64,000 nucleotides of DNA, taken from positions 1 through 64,000 of the forward strand of contig NZ_SELD02000006.1 of assembly GCF_004923205.2 (NCBI RefSeq). The letters run 5' to 3'. Numbering within the stretch: the first letter of the stretch is position 1; each line of letters opens with the position of its first letter. The notes under the pieces were generated by a model. That model had not been told where the DNA came from. It was given only the letters and a program-made list of their open reading frames with translations, and made no database searches. Shown here piece after piece: positions 45,985-56,876 of the stretch. The DNA is from Paracoccus aeridis (GTDB lineage: Bacteria; Pseudomonadota; Alphaproteobacteria; Rhodobacterales; Rhodobacteraceae). A program made the translations under genes and the position numbers.

Positions 45985-47346
45985 ATGGACGACAAGACCT
46001 GGTCCGCGCGGGCGCACCAACACTCGATGTACGGCTTCACCGACCTGCCGAGCGTCGAGCGCCGCGGCACGGTCGTTCTGACCCACGGCGAAGGGCCGTA
46101 TGTCTTCGACACCGAGGGTCGCAAGTGGCTCGATTCGAACTCGGGCCTGTGGAACATGGTCGCGGGCTTCGACCACCCCGGCCTGATCGAGGCCGCGAAG
46201 GCGCAGTACGACCGCTTCCCGGGCTACCACGCCTTCTTCGGGCGGATGTCGGACCAGACCGTGATGCTGTCGGAAAAGCTGGTCGAGGTCTCGCCCTTCG
46301 CGCGCGGCAAGGTGTTCTACACCAACTCGGGGTCCGAGGCGAACGACACCATGGTCAAGATGCTGTGGTTCCTGCACCGGGCCGAAGGCAAGCCGGAGCG
46401 CCGCAAGATCCTGACCCGCTGGAACGCCTATCACGGGGTGACGGCGGTCAGCGCGTCGATGACGGGCAAGCCCTACAACGAGGTGTTCGGCCTGCCGATG
46501 GACGGCTTCATCCACCTGACCTGCCCGCACTACTGGCGCGAGGGCAACCCGGGCGAGAGCGAGGCGGAGTTCGTGAGCCGCCTCGCCCGCGAGCTGGAGG
46601 CGGTGATCGCCGACGAGGGCGCGGACACGATCGCGGGGTTCTTCGCCGAGCCGGTGCAGGGCGCGGGCGGCGTGATCCCGCCCGCCAGCGGCTACTTCCA
46701 GGCGATCGCCCCGATCCTGAAGCGGCACGGCATCCCGCTGATCGCGGACGAGGTCATCACGGGCTTCGGGCGCACCGGGAACACCTGGGGGTGCCAGACC
46801 TACGACTTCATGCCGGACGCGATCATCAGCTCGAAGAACCTGACGGCCGGGTTCTTCCCGATGGGCGCGGTGATCCTCGGCCCGGAGCTTTCCGACCGGC
46901 TGGACGCGGCGATCGCGCCGATCGAGGAATTCCCGCACGGCTTCACCGCCTCGGGCCACCCGGTCGGCTGCGCCATCGCGCTGAAGGCGATCGACGTGGT
47001 GATGAACGAGGGGCTGGCCGAGAACGTCGTCCGCGGCGCGCCGCGGATGGAGGCGGGGCTGCGCCAGATCATGCAGCGCCACGAGAACATCGGCGAACTG
47101 CGCGGCATCGGCTACATGTGGGCGCTGGAGGCGGTGCGCGACGTCGAGACGAAGGAGCCGTTCCCGGGCAGCCTGTCGATCAGCGAGCGGATCGCCAACA
47201 CCTGCACCGACATGGGGCTGATCTGCCGCCCGCTCGGGCAGTCGATCGTGCTGTGCCCGCCGTTCATCCTGACCGACGCGCAGATGGACGAGATGCTCGA
47301 GAAGCTGGACGGAGCGCTCACGAAGGTGTTCGCCGAGGTCCGCTGA
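45985..47346 (+). CDS. Class III pyridoxal-phosphate aminotransferase
   Basis: A 453-residue fold-type I aminotransferase of the omega-amino-acid:pyruvate group. The PLP lysine is K284 in [15 protein letters not shown], with [23 protein letters not shown] and [14 protein letters not shown] upstream. The nearest functional types are beta-alanine, taurine or polyamine:pyruvate aminotransferases; sequence alone does not decide. The start at 45985 has AGGAG 8-9 nt upstream. It is divergent from miaB and stands alone. Confidence 0.92.
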   Translation: MDDKTWSARAHQHSMYGFTDLPSVERRGTVVLTHGEGPYVFDTEGRKWLDSNSGLWNMVAGFDHPGLIEAAKAQYDRFPGYHAFFGRMSDQTVMLSEKLVEVSPFARGKVFYTNSGSEANDTMVKMLWFLHRAEGKPERRKILTRWNAYHGVTAVSASMTGKPYNEVFGLPMDGFIHLTCPHYWREGNPGESEAEFVSRLARELEAVIADEGADTIAGFFAEPVQGAGGVIPPASGYFQAIAPILKRHGIPLIADEVITGFGRTGNTWGCQTYDFMPDAIISSKNLTAGFFPMGAVILGPELSDRLDAAIAPIEEFPHGFTASGHPVGCAIALKAIDVVMNEGLAENVVRGAPRMEAGLRQIMQRHENIGELRGIGYMWALEAVRDVETKEPFPGSLSISERIANTCTDMGLICRPLGQSIVLCPPFILTDAQMDEMLEKLDGALTKVFAEVR

Positions 47347-47353
47347 CCGCCGG

Positions 47354-47382
47354 GGCCCGTCTTCTTTCCGATAGGACGGGCC
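47354..47382. terminator. Possible weak terminator between aminotransferase and comEC
   Basis: GGCCCGTC (47354-47361) pairs with GACGGGCC (47375-47382) around a 13-nt loop. Only TT follows on the plus strand, so it may be a weak or rho-dependent stop for these convergent genes. Confidence 0.45.
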
Positions 47383-47387
47383 TTCGC

Positions 47388-49646
47388 TCAACCGCCCTGG
47401 CGCGCCCAGACCCGCGCGCCGGCGGCATCCTTCGCGGTGATCCAGCGCAAGCCCCCGGGTCCGACATGGCCCGCGACCGCGCCGCTGCGGCGCAGGTATC
47501 GCAGGTCGAAGAGCGTGCAGGGCCATCCGGGGGCCGGCGCCTCGCCGGCGTCGAAATCCGCGATCACCACGACGCCCTTCCGGCACTCCGCAGGAAGCGC
47601 GGCGCGGCCCGGCTTCCCGGTCAGGTGGACGATCGGAACGCCCGCGACCGTGGCCGATCGGACCCCGCGCCCGCCGGTCCAGCCCGGGCGCGCCGCGGCG
47701 TCCTCGGCGGTGGCGGTGTCGCCGTCGGCCTCGAGCCAGCTGTCGGCGATGAAGGCGTTCGCGGGCTTCGACAGGGATCGCCCGGCCGGCGTCATGATGC
47801 CTGCGGCCGCGCCTTCCGGCGCGACCAGGATCGCCGGGCGCTCCACCTGCAGCCACAGCGAAAGCCCGACCCCTGCCGCGGCCAGTGCGATCCCCCCCGC
47901 CACGTGGGCGCCCCGCCCAGCGCCCCGCCGCAGGACCAGCGCCGCCACGAGCACGCCCCCGCACAGAAGCGGCAGCGTCGCGGGCGGCGGCGCGACGACG
48001 GCGTAGACCGCCCCGTCCAGCCCCGCGATCCATTCGGCCACGATGAGCATCCAGCGGGTGCCGACGCCCATGACCCACAGAGCGGGCGCGGCCAGGCCCA
48101 GCGGGCCCAGGATCGCGGCGATCACGCCGGCGGGCATGACCAGCGCGCCCATCGCTGGCACCGCGAGCAGGTTGGCGAGAAGCCCGTACTGCGCAGCGCG
48201 GCTGAAATGGGCGGCGGCGATCGGGCTGGTGGCGAGGCCCGCCACGAGGGACGAGACCACCAGCATCGCCGCCGGGCGGACGGTCCAGTGCAGGTGCGGG
48301 GCGATCCGGGCCCAGGGCCGCGCCGTCAGGATCAGCGCGACGGTGGCGGCAAAGCTCATCTGGAAGCCGGGCGACAGCAGCGCCTGCGGGTTCAGGACGA
48401 GGATCAGCGTCGCCGCCAGGGCCACGGTCCGCAGCGAGATCGCGCGCCGGTCGGCGAGGATCGCGCCCAGCATCACCGCGACCATGACGAACGCCCGCTC
48501 GGTCGCGACGCCCCCTCCCGACATCCACAGATAGGCGGCCGCGGCCACCAGCGCGAACAGCGCGGCGACCTTGTGCCACGCCACGCCCGCGGCCAGCACC
48601 CCGCCGGCCTGCGCCGCCACGAGCGCGATGCGCAGCGCGGCGTAGACGAAGCCCGCCAGCATCGCCATGTGCAGGCCCGAGATCGACACGATGTGGTAGA
48701 GGTTCGAATCCCGCATGAGCTGGTTCGTGGCCTCGGCGATTCGCGACCTGTCGCCGGTCATCAGCGCCGCCGCGACCGCCCCTTCCTGCCCGCCGATCCC
48801 GTCCGCGATGCCGCCGGCCGCGCGCTGCCGCAGGCGCTGCATGGCCATCGCGCCGTCGGCGGCCGGCTCGATCGTCAGGATCGGATTGCGGGTATAGCCG
48901 ACCGCGCCCATCCGGTCGAAGAACGCGCCGAGCCGGAAATCGAAGCCGCCCGGCTCCGCCGGCCCCGGCGGAGGGCCGAGGTGACCGGTCGTCATCACCC
49001 GCTCGCCCGGATCGGGCAGCGGCACGGACGGCGCGACGGACAGCGGCCCGGACGGTGCGCCCGCCTGCGGGGCAGACTGCGGTCGAGACTGCGGGGGGCC
49101 AGGCTCGGTCAGGGACAGGCGGACCCGCGCGGGGGTCCGCGCAGGGGCCATGCCGGGCAGCACCACGTCGTCGAGCGTCAGGCGCATGCGGTCGCGGCCG
49201 GACCGGTCGATGCCGACCACCCGCCCCTCGATCGGGCCGTGGTAGCGGTAGCCCAGCACCGGCGCGTCGGCCCGGTGCGCGCGAAGCCCCGCCAGGCAGG
49301 CGCCCGTGGCGACCAGCGCCGCGGCGAAGCCCAGGGCCCGCGCCCATCCCGCCGCCTTCTCGCCCAGCCTTCCGGTCTCGGCCCAGGCGACCGCCCGCAC
49401 GCCCACCCAGATCGACAGCGCCGCCACCATCGCGGCAACGGCGTAGAACACTGCGCCCGGTTCCTGCCGCAGCGCGAACCAGCCGCCGATGCCGCCCGAC
49501 AGCCACACCGGGGTCCAGAGGAACAACCCCGCCCGCGCGACCGTATCGGGACGTTCGGGGCGCGCGTGGTCGCGGAGGCGGGGCGCCGGGCGCGAGGCGG
49601 ACACCGCGCCGGCCTGCCCCGCCGAGCCCGCATCGAGCGCCGTCAC
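47388..49646 (-). CDS. ComEC/Rec2 family DNA-uptake channel protein
   Basis: A 752-residue polytopic membrane protein. It has an N-terminal membrane/DUF4131-type part with a soluble OB-like stretch (residues about 130-260), then the Competence domain with [31 protein letters not shown] and several membrane segments. The C-terminal 160 residues occupy the place of the metallo-beta-lactamase domain but lack the HxHxDH metal motif, as in many alphaproteobacterial forms. The start is GTG 49646 with AAAGGA seven bases upstream. The family forms the inner-membrane channel for single-stranded DNA. Confidence 0.9.
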   Translation of the reverse strand: MTALDAGSAGQAGAVSASRPAPRLRDHARPERPDTVARAGLFLWTPVWLSGGIGGWFALRQEPGAVFYAVAAMVAALSIWVGVRAVAWAETGRLGEKAAGWARALGFAAALVATGACLAGLRAHRADAPVLGYRYHGPIEGRVVGIDRSGRDRMRLTLDDVVLPGMAPARTPARVRLSLTEPGPPQSRPQSAPQAGAPSGPLSVAPSVPLPDPGERVMTTGHLGPPPGPAEPGGFDFRLGAFFDRMGAVGYTRNPILTIEPAADGAMAMQRLRQRAAGGIADGIGGQEGAVAAALMTGDRSRIAEATNQLMRDSNLYHIVSISGLHMAMLAGFVYAALRIALVAAQAGGVLAAGVAWHKVAALFALVAAAAYLWMSGGGVATERAFVMVAVMLGAILADRRAISLRTVALAATLILVLNPQALLSPGFQMSFAATVALILTARPWARIAPHLHWTVRPAAMLVVSSLVAGLATSPIAAAHFSRAAQYGLLANLLAVPAMGALVMPAGVIAAILGPLGLAAPALWVMGVGTRWMLIVAEWIAGLDGAVYAVVAPPPATLPLLCGGVLVAALVLRRGAGRGAHVAGGIALAAAGVGLSLWLQVERPAILVAPEGAAAGIMTPAGRSLSKPANAFIADSWLEADGDTATAEDAAARPGWTGGRGVRSATVAGVPIVHLTGKPGRAALPAECRKGVVVIADFDAGEAPAPGWPCTLFDLRYLRRSGAVAGHVGPGGLRWITAKDAAGARVWARQGG

Positions 49647-49746
49647 AAGCTTGTCCTTTCACGAAGCTGCACTTATCAGTGCGGCGATCCTAGCGGGGCG
49701 CGCGTTACCAAAGCGTTAACCGCCCAAAGACGAGCCCCCGCCGCCC

Positions 49747-51186
49747 ATGCCAGCCAGCCAGCCCGCCACGCCGCACGACCCCTTGCCCGACACGCCCGCC
49801 GGTGCCCCGGTCGTCACGCGCTTCGCACCCTCGCCCACCGGCTATCTGCACATCGGCGGCGCGCGGACGGCGCTGTTCAACTGGCTCTATGCCCGCGGGC
49901 GCGGCGGCAAGTTCCTGCTGCGGATCGAGGACACGGACCGCGCGCGTTCCACCCCCGAGGCGACCGAGGCGATCCTGAAGGGCCTGTCATGGCTCGGCCT
50001 CGACTGGGACGGCGAGCCGATCAGCCAGTTCGAGCGCGCGGACCGCCACGCCGAGGTCGCGCGCGAGTTGATGGCGAACGGCAGCGCCTATCCCTGCTAC
50101 ACCGGCCCCGCCGAAATCGAGGCGTGGCGCGAAGCGCACCCGAACCAGACCTTCGTGAGCCCCTGGCGCGACGCCGACCCGGCCACCCGGCCCGATGCGC
50201 CCTACGCGATCCGCCTGCGCGCGCCGCGCGAGGGGCAGACGGTGATCGCGGACGCGGTGCAGGGCGACGTCACCTTCCGCAACGACCAGCTCGACGACAT
50301 GGTGCTGCTGCGCTCGGACGGGACGCCGACCTACATGCTGGCGGTGGTGGTGGACGACCACGACATGGGCGTGACCCACGTGATCCGGGGCGACGACCAC
50401 CTGACCAACGCCGCGCGCCAGGCGCAGGTGTTCGACGCCATGGGCTGGCCGCGCCCGGTCTTTGCCCATATCCCCCTGATCCACGGCACCGACGGCAAGA
50501 AGCTGTCCAAGCGCCACGGTGCGGTCGGCTTGCACGAATTCGCGGCCGAGGGCTATCCGGCGGCCGCGATGCGCAACTACCTCGCCCGGCTCGGCTGGAG
50601 CCACGGCGACGACGAGCTGTTCGACGACGCGCAGGCGCGGGCGTGGTTCGACCTGCCCGGGATCGGGCGCGCGCCCGCGCGGCTCGACTTCAGGAAGCTG
50701 GAACACGTGTCGGGCCACCATATCGGGGCGATGGACGATGCGGCGCTTCTGAGCGAGATCATGGCGTTTCTCATCGAAACCGGGCGCCCAGCCCTGACGC
50801 CGGTGCAGGTCAGCCGGTTGACACCCGCCCTGCCTGCGCTGAAGGAAAAGGCCAAGACCCTGCCGCAACTGCTTGACCAGGCACGCTTTGCCCTGATCGA
50901 CCGCCCCGTCGAGGCGGACGAGAAGGCGGCGAAGGCGCTGGATCCGGTATCCAAAGGCATACTGGCCGAATTGACCGCTGCGCTGCAGAATGCTAACTGG
51001 ACGCGAGACGATCTGGAGGCTGTTGCAGGCACCGTCGCACAGGCGAACGGCGTCGGACTGGGCAAGATTGCGGCGCCCCTGCGGGCAGCACTTGCCGGAC
51101 GGACGGCGACCCCCAGCGTTTTTGACATGATGATCGCACTTGGCCGGGAAGAGACGCTCGCCCGACTTGGCGACGTCGCGGGCTGA
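49747..51186 (+). CDS. gltX: Glutamyl-tRNA synthetase
   Basis: A 479-residue class I synthetase. The HIGH motif is in [19 protein letters not shown] near residue 30, the donor pocket in [11 protein letters not shown], and the KMSK motif is [12 protein letters not shown] near residue 256. The C-terminal anticodon-binding part is complete. Many alphaproteobacteria have two GltX proteins, one of which also makes Glu-tRNA-Gln, so this may be either. It is divergent from comEC over 100 bp and followed by gltA after 47 bp. Confidence 0.95.
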   Translation: MPASQPATPHDPLPDTPAGAPVVTRFAPSPTGYLHIGGARTALFNWLYARGRGGKFLLRIEDTDRARSTPEATEAILKGLSWLGLDWDGEPISQFERADRHAEVARELMANGSAYPCYTGPAEIEAWREAHPNQTFVSPWRDADPATRPDAPYAIRLRAPREGQTVIADAVQGDVTFRNDQLDDMVLLRSDGTPTYMLAVVVDDHDMGVTHVIRGDDHLTNAARQAQVFDAMGWPRPVFAHIPLIHGTDGKKLSKRHGAVGLHEFAAEGYPAAAMRNYLARLGWSHGDDELFDDAQARAWFDLPGIGRAPARLDFRKLEHVSGHHIGAMDDAALLSEIMAFLIETGRPALTPVQVSRLTPALPALKEKAKTLPQLLDQARFALIDRPVEADEKAAKALDPVSKGILAELTAALQNANWTRDDLEAVAGTVAQANGVGLGKIAAPLRAALAGRTATPSVFDMMIALGREETLARLGDVAG

Positions 51187-51233
51187 CACATGGACCAACC
51201 TGGCCCCCGGGCCAAGGAGAGAGGACTTCCTTC

Positions 51234-52523
51234 ATGGCCGACAAGACTGCAACGCTGAACCTTGGCGGAACGAACATCGACCTGCCGATCCTGACCCCCA
51301 CGGTCGGGCCGGAGTGCCTCGACATCCGCAAGCTCTACGCGCAGGGCGACGTGTTCACCTTCGACCCCGGATTCACCTCGACCGCGTCGTGCGATTCCAC
51401 CATCACCTACATCGACGGCGACAAGGGCGAGCTGTGGTACCGGGGCTACCCGATCGAGCAGCTGGCGGCCAAGTCGCGCTATCTCGAAGTGTGCTACCTG
51501 CTGCTGTACGGCGAGCTGCCCGACGCGGCGCAGGCCGCCGACTTCGAGACTCGCGTGACCCGTCACACGATGGTGCACGAGCAGATGCACAAGTTCTTCA
51601 GCGGCTTCCGCCGCGACGCGCACCCGATGGCCACGATGGTCGGCGTGGTGGGCGCAATGTCGGCGTTCTACCCCGATTCCACCGACATCAACGACCCGAT
51701 GCAGCGCGAGATCGCCTCGATCCGCCTGATCGCCAAGCTGCCGACGATCGCGGCGATGGCCTACAAGTACTCGGTCGGCCAGCCCTTCGTCTATCCGGAC
51801 AACGAGCTCGACTACGCCTCGAACTTCCTCAAGATGTGCTTCTCGGTCCCGGCCGAAAAGTACAACGTCGATCCCGCGCTGGCCCGGGCGATGGACCTGA
51901 TCTTCACCCTGCACGCGGATCACGAACAGAACGCCTCGACCTCGACGGTGCGGCTTGCCGGGTCGTCGGGCGCGAACCCGTTCGCCTGCATCGCGGCGGG
52001 CATCGCCTGCCTGTGGGGCCCCGCGCATGGCGGCGCCAACCAGGCGGCGCTGGAAATGCTGCAGGAAATCGGCACTGTCGACCGGATCCCCGAATACATC
52101 CGCAAGGCCAAGGACAAGGACGACCCCTTCCGGCTGATGGGCTTCGGCCACCGCGTCTACAAGAACTTCGACCCGCGCGCGGAGGTCATGAAGGAAACCG
52201 CGGACGAGGTGCTCGGCATCCTCGGGATCGAGAACAACGAGACGCTGAAGGTCGCCAAGGAGCTCGAGCGGATCGCGCTGGAAGACGAATACTTCGTCGA
52301 GAAGAAGCTCTATCCCAACGTCGACTTCTACTCGGGCATCATCCTGTCGGCGATGGGCTTCCCGACCTCGATGTTCACGCCCATCTTCGCGCTGTCGCGC
52401 ACGGTCGGCTGGATCTCGCAGTGGAAGGAGATGATTGCCGACCCGCAGGGCAAGATCGGCCGCCCGCGGCAACTGTATGTCGGCGAGGGCAAGCGCGACT
52501 ATGTCGAGATGGCGAACCGCTGA
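51234..52523 (+). CDS. gltA: Citrate synthase
   Basis: A 429-residue type II (NADH-sensitive hexameric type) citrate synthase of the TCA cycle, condensing acetyl-CoA with oxaloacetate. Catalytic histidines lie in [14 protein letters not shown] and [11 protein letters not shown], with the [14 protein letters not shown] active-site stretch and the catalytic aspartate in PNVDFYSG. Length and motifs are typical. A GGAGAGAGGA run lies before the ATG. A strong terminator follows. Confidence 0.97.
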   Translation: MADKTATLNLGGTNIDLPILTPTVGPECLDIRKLYAQGDVFTFDPGFTSTASCDSTITYIDGDKGELWYRGYPIEQLAAKSRYLEVCYLLLYGELPDAAQAADFETRVTRHTMVHEQMHKFFSGFRRDAHPMATMVGVVGAMSAFYPDSTDINDPMQREIASIRLIAKLPTIAAMAYKYSVGQPFVYPDNELDYASNFLKMCFSVPAEKYNVDPALARAMDLIFTLHADHEQNASTSTVRLAGSSGANPFACIAAGIACLWGPAHGGANQAALEMLQEIGTVDRIPEYIRKAKDKDDPFRLMGFGHRVYKNFDPRAEVMKETADEVLGILGIENNETLKVAKELERIALEDEYFVEKKLYPNVDFYSGIILSAMGFPTSMFTPIFALSRTVGWISQWKEMIADPQGKIGRPRQLYVGEGKRDYVEMANR

Positions 52524-52546
52524 GCGACCGCTCGCGCAGCCATCGC

Positions 52547-52572
52547 AAAGGGGGCCACGCGGCCCCCTTTTT
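52547..52572. terminator. Rho-independent terminator after gltA
   Basis: AAAGGGGGCC (52547-52556) pairs with GGCCCCCTTT (52561-52570) around ACGC, then TTC. The T-run on the plus strand ends gltA; a shorter one on the minus strand may also end the convergent SRPBCC gene, which stops 3 bp away. Confidence 0.9.
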
Positions 52573-52574
52573 CG

Positions 52575-53063
52575 TCACTCCACCAGTTCGGCCAGCTGCT
52601 CGATGCAGGTGCCCCATCCTTCGGCGAAGCCCATCTCCTCGTGGCGCTTGCGGTCCTCGGGCGTGCGGTGCAGCACGGTGGCGGTGTAGGTGGTCCCGTC
52701 GCCGTCCGAGTCGAGCGTGACGATCGCGGTCATGAAGGGCTGCGCGTTGGGGCGGTAGCCGGCCGACATCGCGTCGGTCCAGGCAAGCCGGCGCGGGGCT
52801 TCGGCCTCCAGCACGCAACCGCCGGCATCGCTTTCGTCAGCGGCGCAGTCCGCTGGCTGATCCTCGGGGCCCGCCATCGCGATGTGGAACCGGCCGCCGG
52901 GACGCGGCTCCACCACCGCTTCGGTGATGCGCCACGGACGGGGCGCGAACCACTGCTTCAGCTTCGCGGCGTCCGTCAGCGCATCCCAGATCACCTCGGG
53001 CGCGGCGGCGATGCGGCGGGTGATGATGAGGTCGTTCCCTTCGACCCGGGTCGTGCTTTTCAT
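52575..53063 (-). CDS. SRPBCC (AHSA1-like) family protein
   Basis: A 162-residue START-like/AHSA1 protein: IITRRIAAAPEVIWDALTD, LKQWFAPRPWRITEAVVEPRPGG in two parts, and the C-terminal GFAEGWGTCIEQLAELV helix. Its cavity binds unknown hydrophobic ligands. The start overlaps the ArsR gene's stop by four bases, the usual ArsR-SRPBCC pair in bacteria, where the regulator probably controls the pair. Confidence 0.9.
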   Translation of the reverse strand: MKSTTRVEGNDLIITRRIAAAPEVIWDALTDAAKLKQWFAPRPWRITEAVVEPRPGGRFHIAMAGPEDQPADCAADESDAGGCVLEAEAPRRLAWTDAMSAGYRPNAQPFMTAIVTLDSDGDGTTYTATVLHRTPEDRKRHEEMGFAEGWGTCIEQLAELVE

Positions 53064-53395
53064 CGCAGGTCATCCTTGTTCGCGGTTCCGGTCTCGACGA
53101 AGGCGGCGAGCCGGTCGGTCCGCCCCTCCCATTCACGGCGCTGAGCGTCGAGCCACTCGGCCACGGGCGCGAAAGCACCGGGGGCGAGGTGGCAGACGCG
53201 CACCCTGCCCCGCTTTTCCGTGCGGATCAGGCCCCCTTCTTCCAGCACGCGCAGGTGCTGAAGAAACGTTGGCAGCGTCATGGCGAAAGGCCGGGCCAGG
53301 TCGCCCACGCTGCCGGGGCCGTGCGCGAGACGGGTCAGGACGGCGCGGCGCGTCGGGTCGGCGAGGGCGTGGAAGGTCCGGTCAAGCTTAGCCAT
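53060..53395 (-). CDS. ArsR family transcriptional regulator
   Basis: A 111-residue winged helix-turn-helix protein with FHALADPTRRAVLTRLAHG and FLQHLRVLEEGGLIRTEKRGR. It lacks the metal-binding cysteine motif of ArsR/SmtB (ELCVCDL), so metal sensing is unlikely. The ATG at 53395 fits the family N-terminus; an ATG at 53410 would add MIQSH. Neither has a clear ribosome site. It is first in a two-gene operon with the SRPBCC gene. Confidence 0.88.
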   Translation of the reverse strand: MAKLDRTFHALADPTRRAVLTRLAHGPGSVGDLARPFAMTLPTFLQHLRVLEEGGLIRTEKRGRVRVCHLAPGAFAPVAEWLDAQRREWEGRTDRLAAFVETGTANKDDLR

Positions 53396-53497
53396 GTGGC
53401 TTTGTATCATGCGGCCGGCGCCGCGGAAAGACAGTTTGTCGATCGGCTAACCAAAATCCGCTTGCGGGACGCGCGCGGCGGTGGCACTCGGCCCGGC

Positions 53498-54175
53498 ATG
53501 GAACAGGACCCGACCCCGGACGCCCCGCAACCGAAGATCGCACTCGTCACCGGCGCCTCGCGCGGGCTCGGCGCGGCGCTGGCCGAAGCGCTCGGCGCGC
53601 GCGGCTGGCACGTCGTGGCCGTCGCCCGCACGACCGGCGCGCTGGAAGAGCTGGACGACCGCATCCGCGGCGGCGGCGGCAGCGCGACGCTGGCGCCGAT
53701 GGACGTGACGAACGCGGCCGCCATGATCCAGATGGTGCAGGCGGTGCAGAAACGCTGGGGCGGGATCGACCTGTGGGCGCATTGCGCCGTCCACGCCGCG
53801 CCGCTTTCGCCCGCGGCGCAGACCGATCCCAAGGAAATCGCCCGCTCCATCGACACGAACATCTCGGCCACGCACGGCCTCATGCAGCTGGTCGAGCCGC
53901 TGCTGCGCGCCAGGAACGGGCAGGCCGTCTTCTTCGACGACCCCCGCGCGGGCGAGAAGTTCTTCGGCGTCTACGGCGCGACCAAGGCCGCCCAGATCGC
54001 GCTCGCGCGCAGCTGGCAGGCAGAGGCCGAGAAGATCGGCCCCCGGGTCACCGTGGACAGCCCCGCGCCGATGCCGACCGCGACCCGTGCCCGCTTCTAC
54101 CCGGGCGAGAACCGGGGCGGCCTGACGCCCTGCCGGGACGAGGCCGCCCGGATCGTGGCGGCGCTTCTGGACTGA
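53498..54175 (+). CDS. Short-chain dehydrogenase-like protein with atypical active site
   Basis: A 225-residue Rossmann protein with the cofactor loop VTGASRGLGAALAEALG and the Tyr-x3-Lys pair YGATK. The NNAG structural motif reads HCAVHA, and the catalytic serine about 13 residues before Tyr is replaced (FFDDPRAGEKFFGVYGATK shows D/F at that site). It may therefore be a degenerate member that binds NAD(P) without normal oxidoreductase activity. ATG 53498 was chosen because similarity begins there. It sits between arsR and a convergent M32 peptidase gene with 3 bp between the stops. Confidence 0.85.
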   Translation: MEQDPTPDAPQPKIALVTGASRGLGAALAEALGARGWHVVAVARTTGALEELDDRIRGGGGSATLAPMDVTNAAAMIQMVQAVQKRWGGIDLWAHCAVHAAPLSPAAQTDPKEIARSIDTNISATHGLMQLVEPLLRARNGQAVFFDDPRAGEKFFGVYGATKAAQIALARSWQAEAEKIGPRVTVDSPAPMPTATRARFYPGENRGGLTPCRDEAARIVAALLD

Positions 54176-54178
54176 CGC

Positions 54179-55672
54179 CTACAGCGCGTAGATCTCGCCG
54201 AATTTCGCGTCGAGATAATCGAGCAGCGGCTCGGCGCTGACCGGGGCGCCGGTCGCACGTCCGGTTAGGTCCACGGGGCGGTAAAGGCTCCCGTGGCGCT
54301 GCAGGTTCTCGCGCAGCCACTCGACGGCCGGGGTCGCGTCGCCGGCCGCAAGCGCCTCGTCCACGTCGGGGACGGCATCGCGCAGCGCCGCGTTCAGGCA
54401 GCCTGCATAGACGTTCCCCAGCGAATAGGTCGGAAAGTACCCGAACAGCCCGACCGACCAGTGGACGTCCTGCAGGACGCCGTTCGCGGGCCGGTCCACG
54501 GCAAAGCCGAAGTCGCGCAGGAAGCGCGCGTTCCATGCCTCGTTCAGGTCGGCGACGGCAAGCTTGCCCGACAGCAGATCCCGCTCCAGCTCGAAGCGCA
54601 GCATGATGTGCAGGTTGTACTGCACCTCGTCGGATTCGGTGCGAATGAAGCCCGGCGCAACGCGGTTCACCGCGCCGTAGAAGGCGTCGGCGTCGCGCAC
54701 CGACAGCCCGCCGAACATGTCGCCCATCCGGTCGTGCAGCCATCCGGTGAACGCGCGGCTGCGGCCGAGCTGGTTCTCGTAGATGCGGCTCTGGCTTTCG
54801 TGAACGCCCATCGAGACGCCGCCGCCCAGGGGCGTGAAGGCGTAGTCCGGGTCGATCCCCAGCTCGTAGCTGGAATGCCCGACCTCGTGGATGGTCGAGT
54901 AGATGCAGTTGAACGGATCGGATTCCATGACCCGCGTTGTGATCCGGCTATCCTGCCATGTGCCCGAGCTGAACGGGTGAACCGCGATGTCGAGCCGCCC
55001 GAAATTCCAGTCGTACCCGAACGCCGTGGCGCAGGCGCGGGCGAGGCGCATCTGCGCTTCCTGCGCGAAATGCCCGGCGAGCCGTTCGGGCTGCCGCTCG
55101 GCCCCCATCACCGCGTCCCGCAGCGACACGAGGCGCGGGCGCAGCGTGTCGAACAGCCGCGCGATGTCCGCCGCCGAGGTGTCGGGTTCGTAGTCGTCCA
55201 AGAGCGCGTCGTAGCGGTCGCCCTTGCCGAAGCCGGCCGCGACGTAGGCGTCGGCCTCCTCTCGCTTCAGCGTCAGCACCTCGTCGAGCGTCGGCAGGAA
55301 ATCCCCCGGCGCGTCGGCGGCGCGCGCCTCGGCCCAGATCCCCTGAGACAGCGACGTGAGCCGCGCGAGTTCCGTGGCGAGTCGCGCGGGCACGGCGCTT
55401 TTCCGGCGGAAGTCGCGGTCGATCAGCTCGACCATGCGCACCTCTGCCTCGGACTCCGCACGGGCGTCGTCCAGCCACTCGCCCACCCGCGGGTCGGTGC
55501 GGCGGGCGTGCAGCATCTCCTCCATCGCGGCGATCTCCTCGGACCGCTGCTGGGCGGCGCCGCGCGGCATCACCGTCTCGCGGTCCCAGTCGAGGCGCTG
55601 TGCCACGGCCGCCAGCGCCTCGGTCGTGCGCTGGAACTCCACCAGGGCGGCAAGGCTTTCGCGGCTGCTCAT
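54179..55672 (-). CDS. Carboxypeptidase, peptidase family M32
   Basis: A 497-residue cytoplasmic zinc or cobalt metallocarboxypeptidase. The HExxH zinc motif is TIHEVGHSSYELG and the third ligand region is GVHESQSRIYENQLGRS, both diagnostic for M32. It trims C-terminal residues from peptides. Its start overlaps the ctaA stop by four bases, so it is translated with heme A synthase in the lysS-trmJ-ctaA group. Confidence 0.94.
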   Translation of the reverse strand: MSSRESLAALVEFQRTTEALAAVAQRLDWDRETVMPRGAAQQRSEEIAAMEEMLHARRTDPRVGEWLDDARAESEAEVRMVELIDRDFRRKSAVPARLATELARLTSLSQGIWAEARAADAPGDFLPTLDEVLTLKREEADAYVAAGFGKGDRYDALLDDYEPDTSAADIARLFDTLRPRLVSLRDAVMGAERQPERLAGHFAQEAQMRLARACATAFGYDWNFGRLDIAVHPFSSGTWQDSRITTRVMESDPFNCIYSTIHEVGHSSYELGIDPDYAFTPLGGGVSMGVHESQSRIYENQLGRSRAFTGWLHDRMGDMFGGLSVRDADAFYGAVNRVAPGFIRTESDEVQYNLHIMLRFELERDLLSGKLAVADLNEAWNARFLRDFGFAVDRPANGVLQDVHWSVGLFGYFPTYSLGNVYAGCLNAALRDAVPDVDEALAAGDATPAVEWLRENLQRHGSLYRPVDLTGRATGAPVSAEPLLDYLDAKFGEIYAL

Positions 55673-56826
55673 CGGATCGTCCCCCTGACGCTGGTTTCAT
55701 ACGGGTAGCGGGCGTGGTGGCGCGCGCGGATGACCAGCACGAACAGCGCGACCGCGCCCAGCTGGTGGGCCAGCGCCTCGGGCAGGGGCGATCCGTGCAG
55801 GACGTTGGCGATCCCCAGCATGATCTGGAACGCGACGGCGAGGATCATGACGGTATAGGCCCCGCGCGTGACCGGGTGCGGCGAGCGGCGCGACCGCGCC
55901 CAGACCACCACGGCGAAGATCGCGAGCAGGTAGCCGGTCATCCGGTGCGTGAACTGCACCGTCGCCGCGTTCTCGAAGAAGTTGCGCCAGCCGAGCGCGC
56001 CGTCCCAGATGGCGTCGGGGATCCACTCGCCGCCCATCTTCGGCCATCCGGTGTACTGGCGCCCGGCGTCGATCCCCGCGACCAGCGCGCCCAGCAGGAT
56101 CTGCACGAAGGCGAGGTGCATGAGGCCGGTTGTCATGGAAAACAGCTTCGGCTCGCCCGCGCGCCTTGCCCGGAGCAGTTGCCCCTGCGGCCGGGCGAGC
56201 TGGAACATGTACCACGCGATCAGCCCGAGGATCGCGAAGGCGAGGCCGAGATGGATCGCCAGCCGGTACGACGCGACCGACGTCATCCCCGCGCCCAGGC
56301 CGGAGCTTACCATCCACCAGCCGACGGCACCCTGAAGCCCGCCCAGAAGACCCAGCGTGAGGAACCGCGAGGACCAGCCGGGCCCAACCCGGCCGGTCAG
56401 CCAGAAGAACAGGAAGCCCGCCGCCCAGACGAGGCCGACCAGTCGCCCCAGCAGCCGGTGCGACCATTCCCACCAGTAGATCCGCTTGAACCCGGCAAGG
56501 TCCATGGTCGGGTTCTCGATCTGGAACTGCGGGATCTGCTGGTATTTCGCGAACTCCGCGCCCCAGGCGGTCTCGGTCGTCGGCGGGAAAGCCCCGGTCA
56601 CCGGCTTCCATTCGGTGATCGACAGCCCCGACCCGGTCAGCCGCGTCGCGCCGCCAAGCGCGATCATCGCCACGACCATGACGAACAGCACCACGAGCCA
56701 GGCCCGGATCGCGCCCCGGGCCATGTTCGCGCCCATGCGCGACCCGGAATCGATCAGGTTTCCCGCCGGTGCGGTCTGGGCAGGCGTCGCTTGCGACACC
56801 TCCTCGAAGATGGGGCGCTTGGCCAT
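55669..56826 (-). CDS. ctaA: Heme A synthase
   Basis: A 385-residue membrane enzyme oxidising heme O to heme A for aa3-type cytochrome oxidase. Eight membrane segments are predicted and the heme-ligand histidines occur in WWEWSHRLLGRL, RLAIHLGLAF, QFTHRMTGYLL and LAHQLGAVALF. The GGATRLTGSGLSITEWKPV motif is the COX15/CtaA type 2 signature. The start ATG 56826 gives MAKRPIFEEV; earlier in-frame codons produce unlike sequence. Confidence 0.95.
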   Translation of the reverse strand: MAKRPIFEEVSQATPAQTAPAGNLIDSGSRMGANMARGAIRAWLVVLFVMVVAMIALGGATRLTGSGLSITEWKPVTGAFPPTTETAWGAEFAKYQQIPQFQIENPTMDLAGFKRIYWWEWSHRLLGRLVGLVWAAGFLFFWLTGRVGPGWSSRFLTLGLLGGLQGAVGWWMVSSGLGAGMTSVASYRLAIHLGLAFAILGLIAWYMFQLARPQGQLLRARRAGEPKLFSMTTGLMHLAFVQILLGALVAGIDAGRQYTGWPKMGGEWIPDAIWDGALGWRNFFENAATVQFTHRMTGYLLAIFAVVVWARSRRSPHPVTRGAYTVMILAVAFQIMLGIANVLHGSPLPEALAHQLGAVALFVLVIRARHHARYPYETSVRGTIR

Positions 56827-56876
56827 GTCGTCATCCCTGCATTGCGGCGCGACATTGGCCTTGTGGCCTGCAAAGG

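Noticed and set aside
48697..48714. GGTTCGAATCCCGC resembles the T-loop of a tRNA gene.
   Set aside because: It lies inside the comEC reading frame (coding for RDSNLYH on the other strand) and no acceptor, D or anticodon stems flank it.
45829..49662. The miaB frame stays open for thousands of bases upstream, suggesting a giant protein.
   Set aside because: The upstream part is antisense or out of frame to the aminotransferase and comEC genes, both complete with motifs; MiaB has its own ATG and ribosome site.
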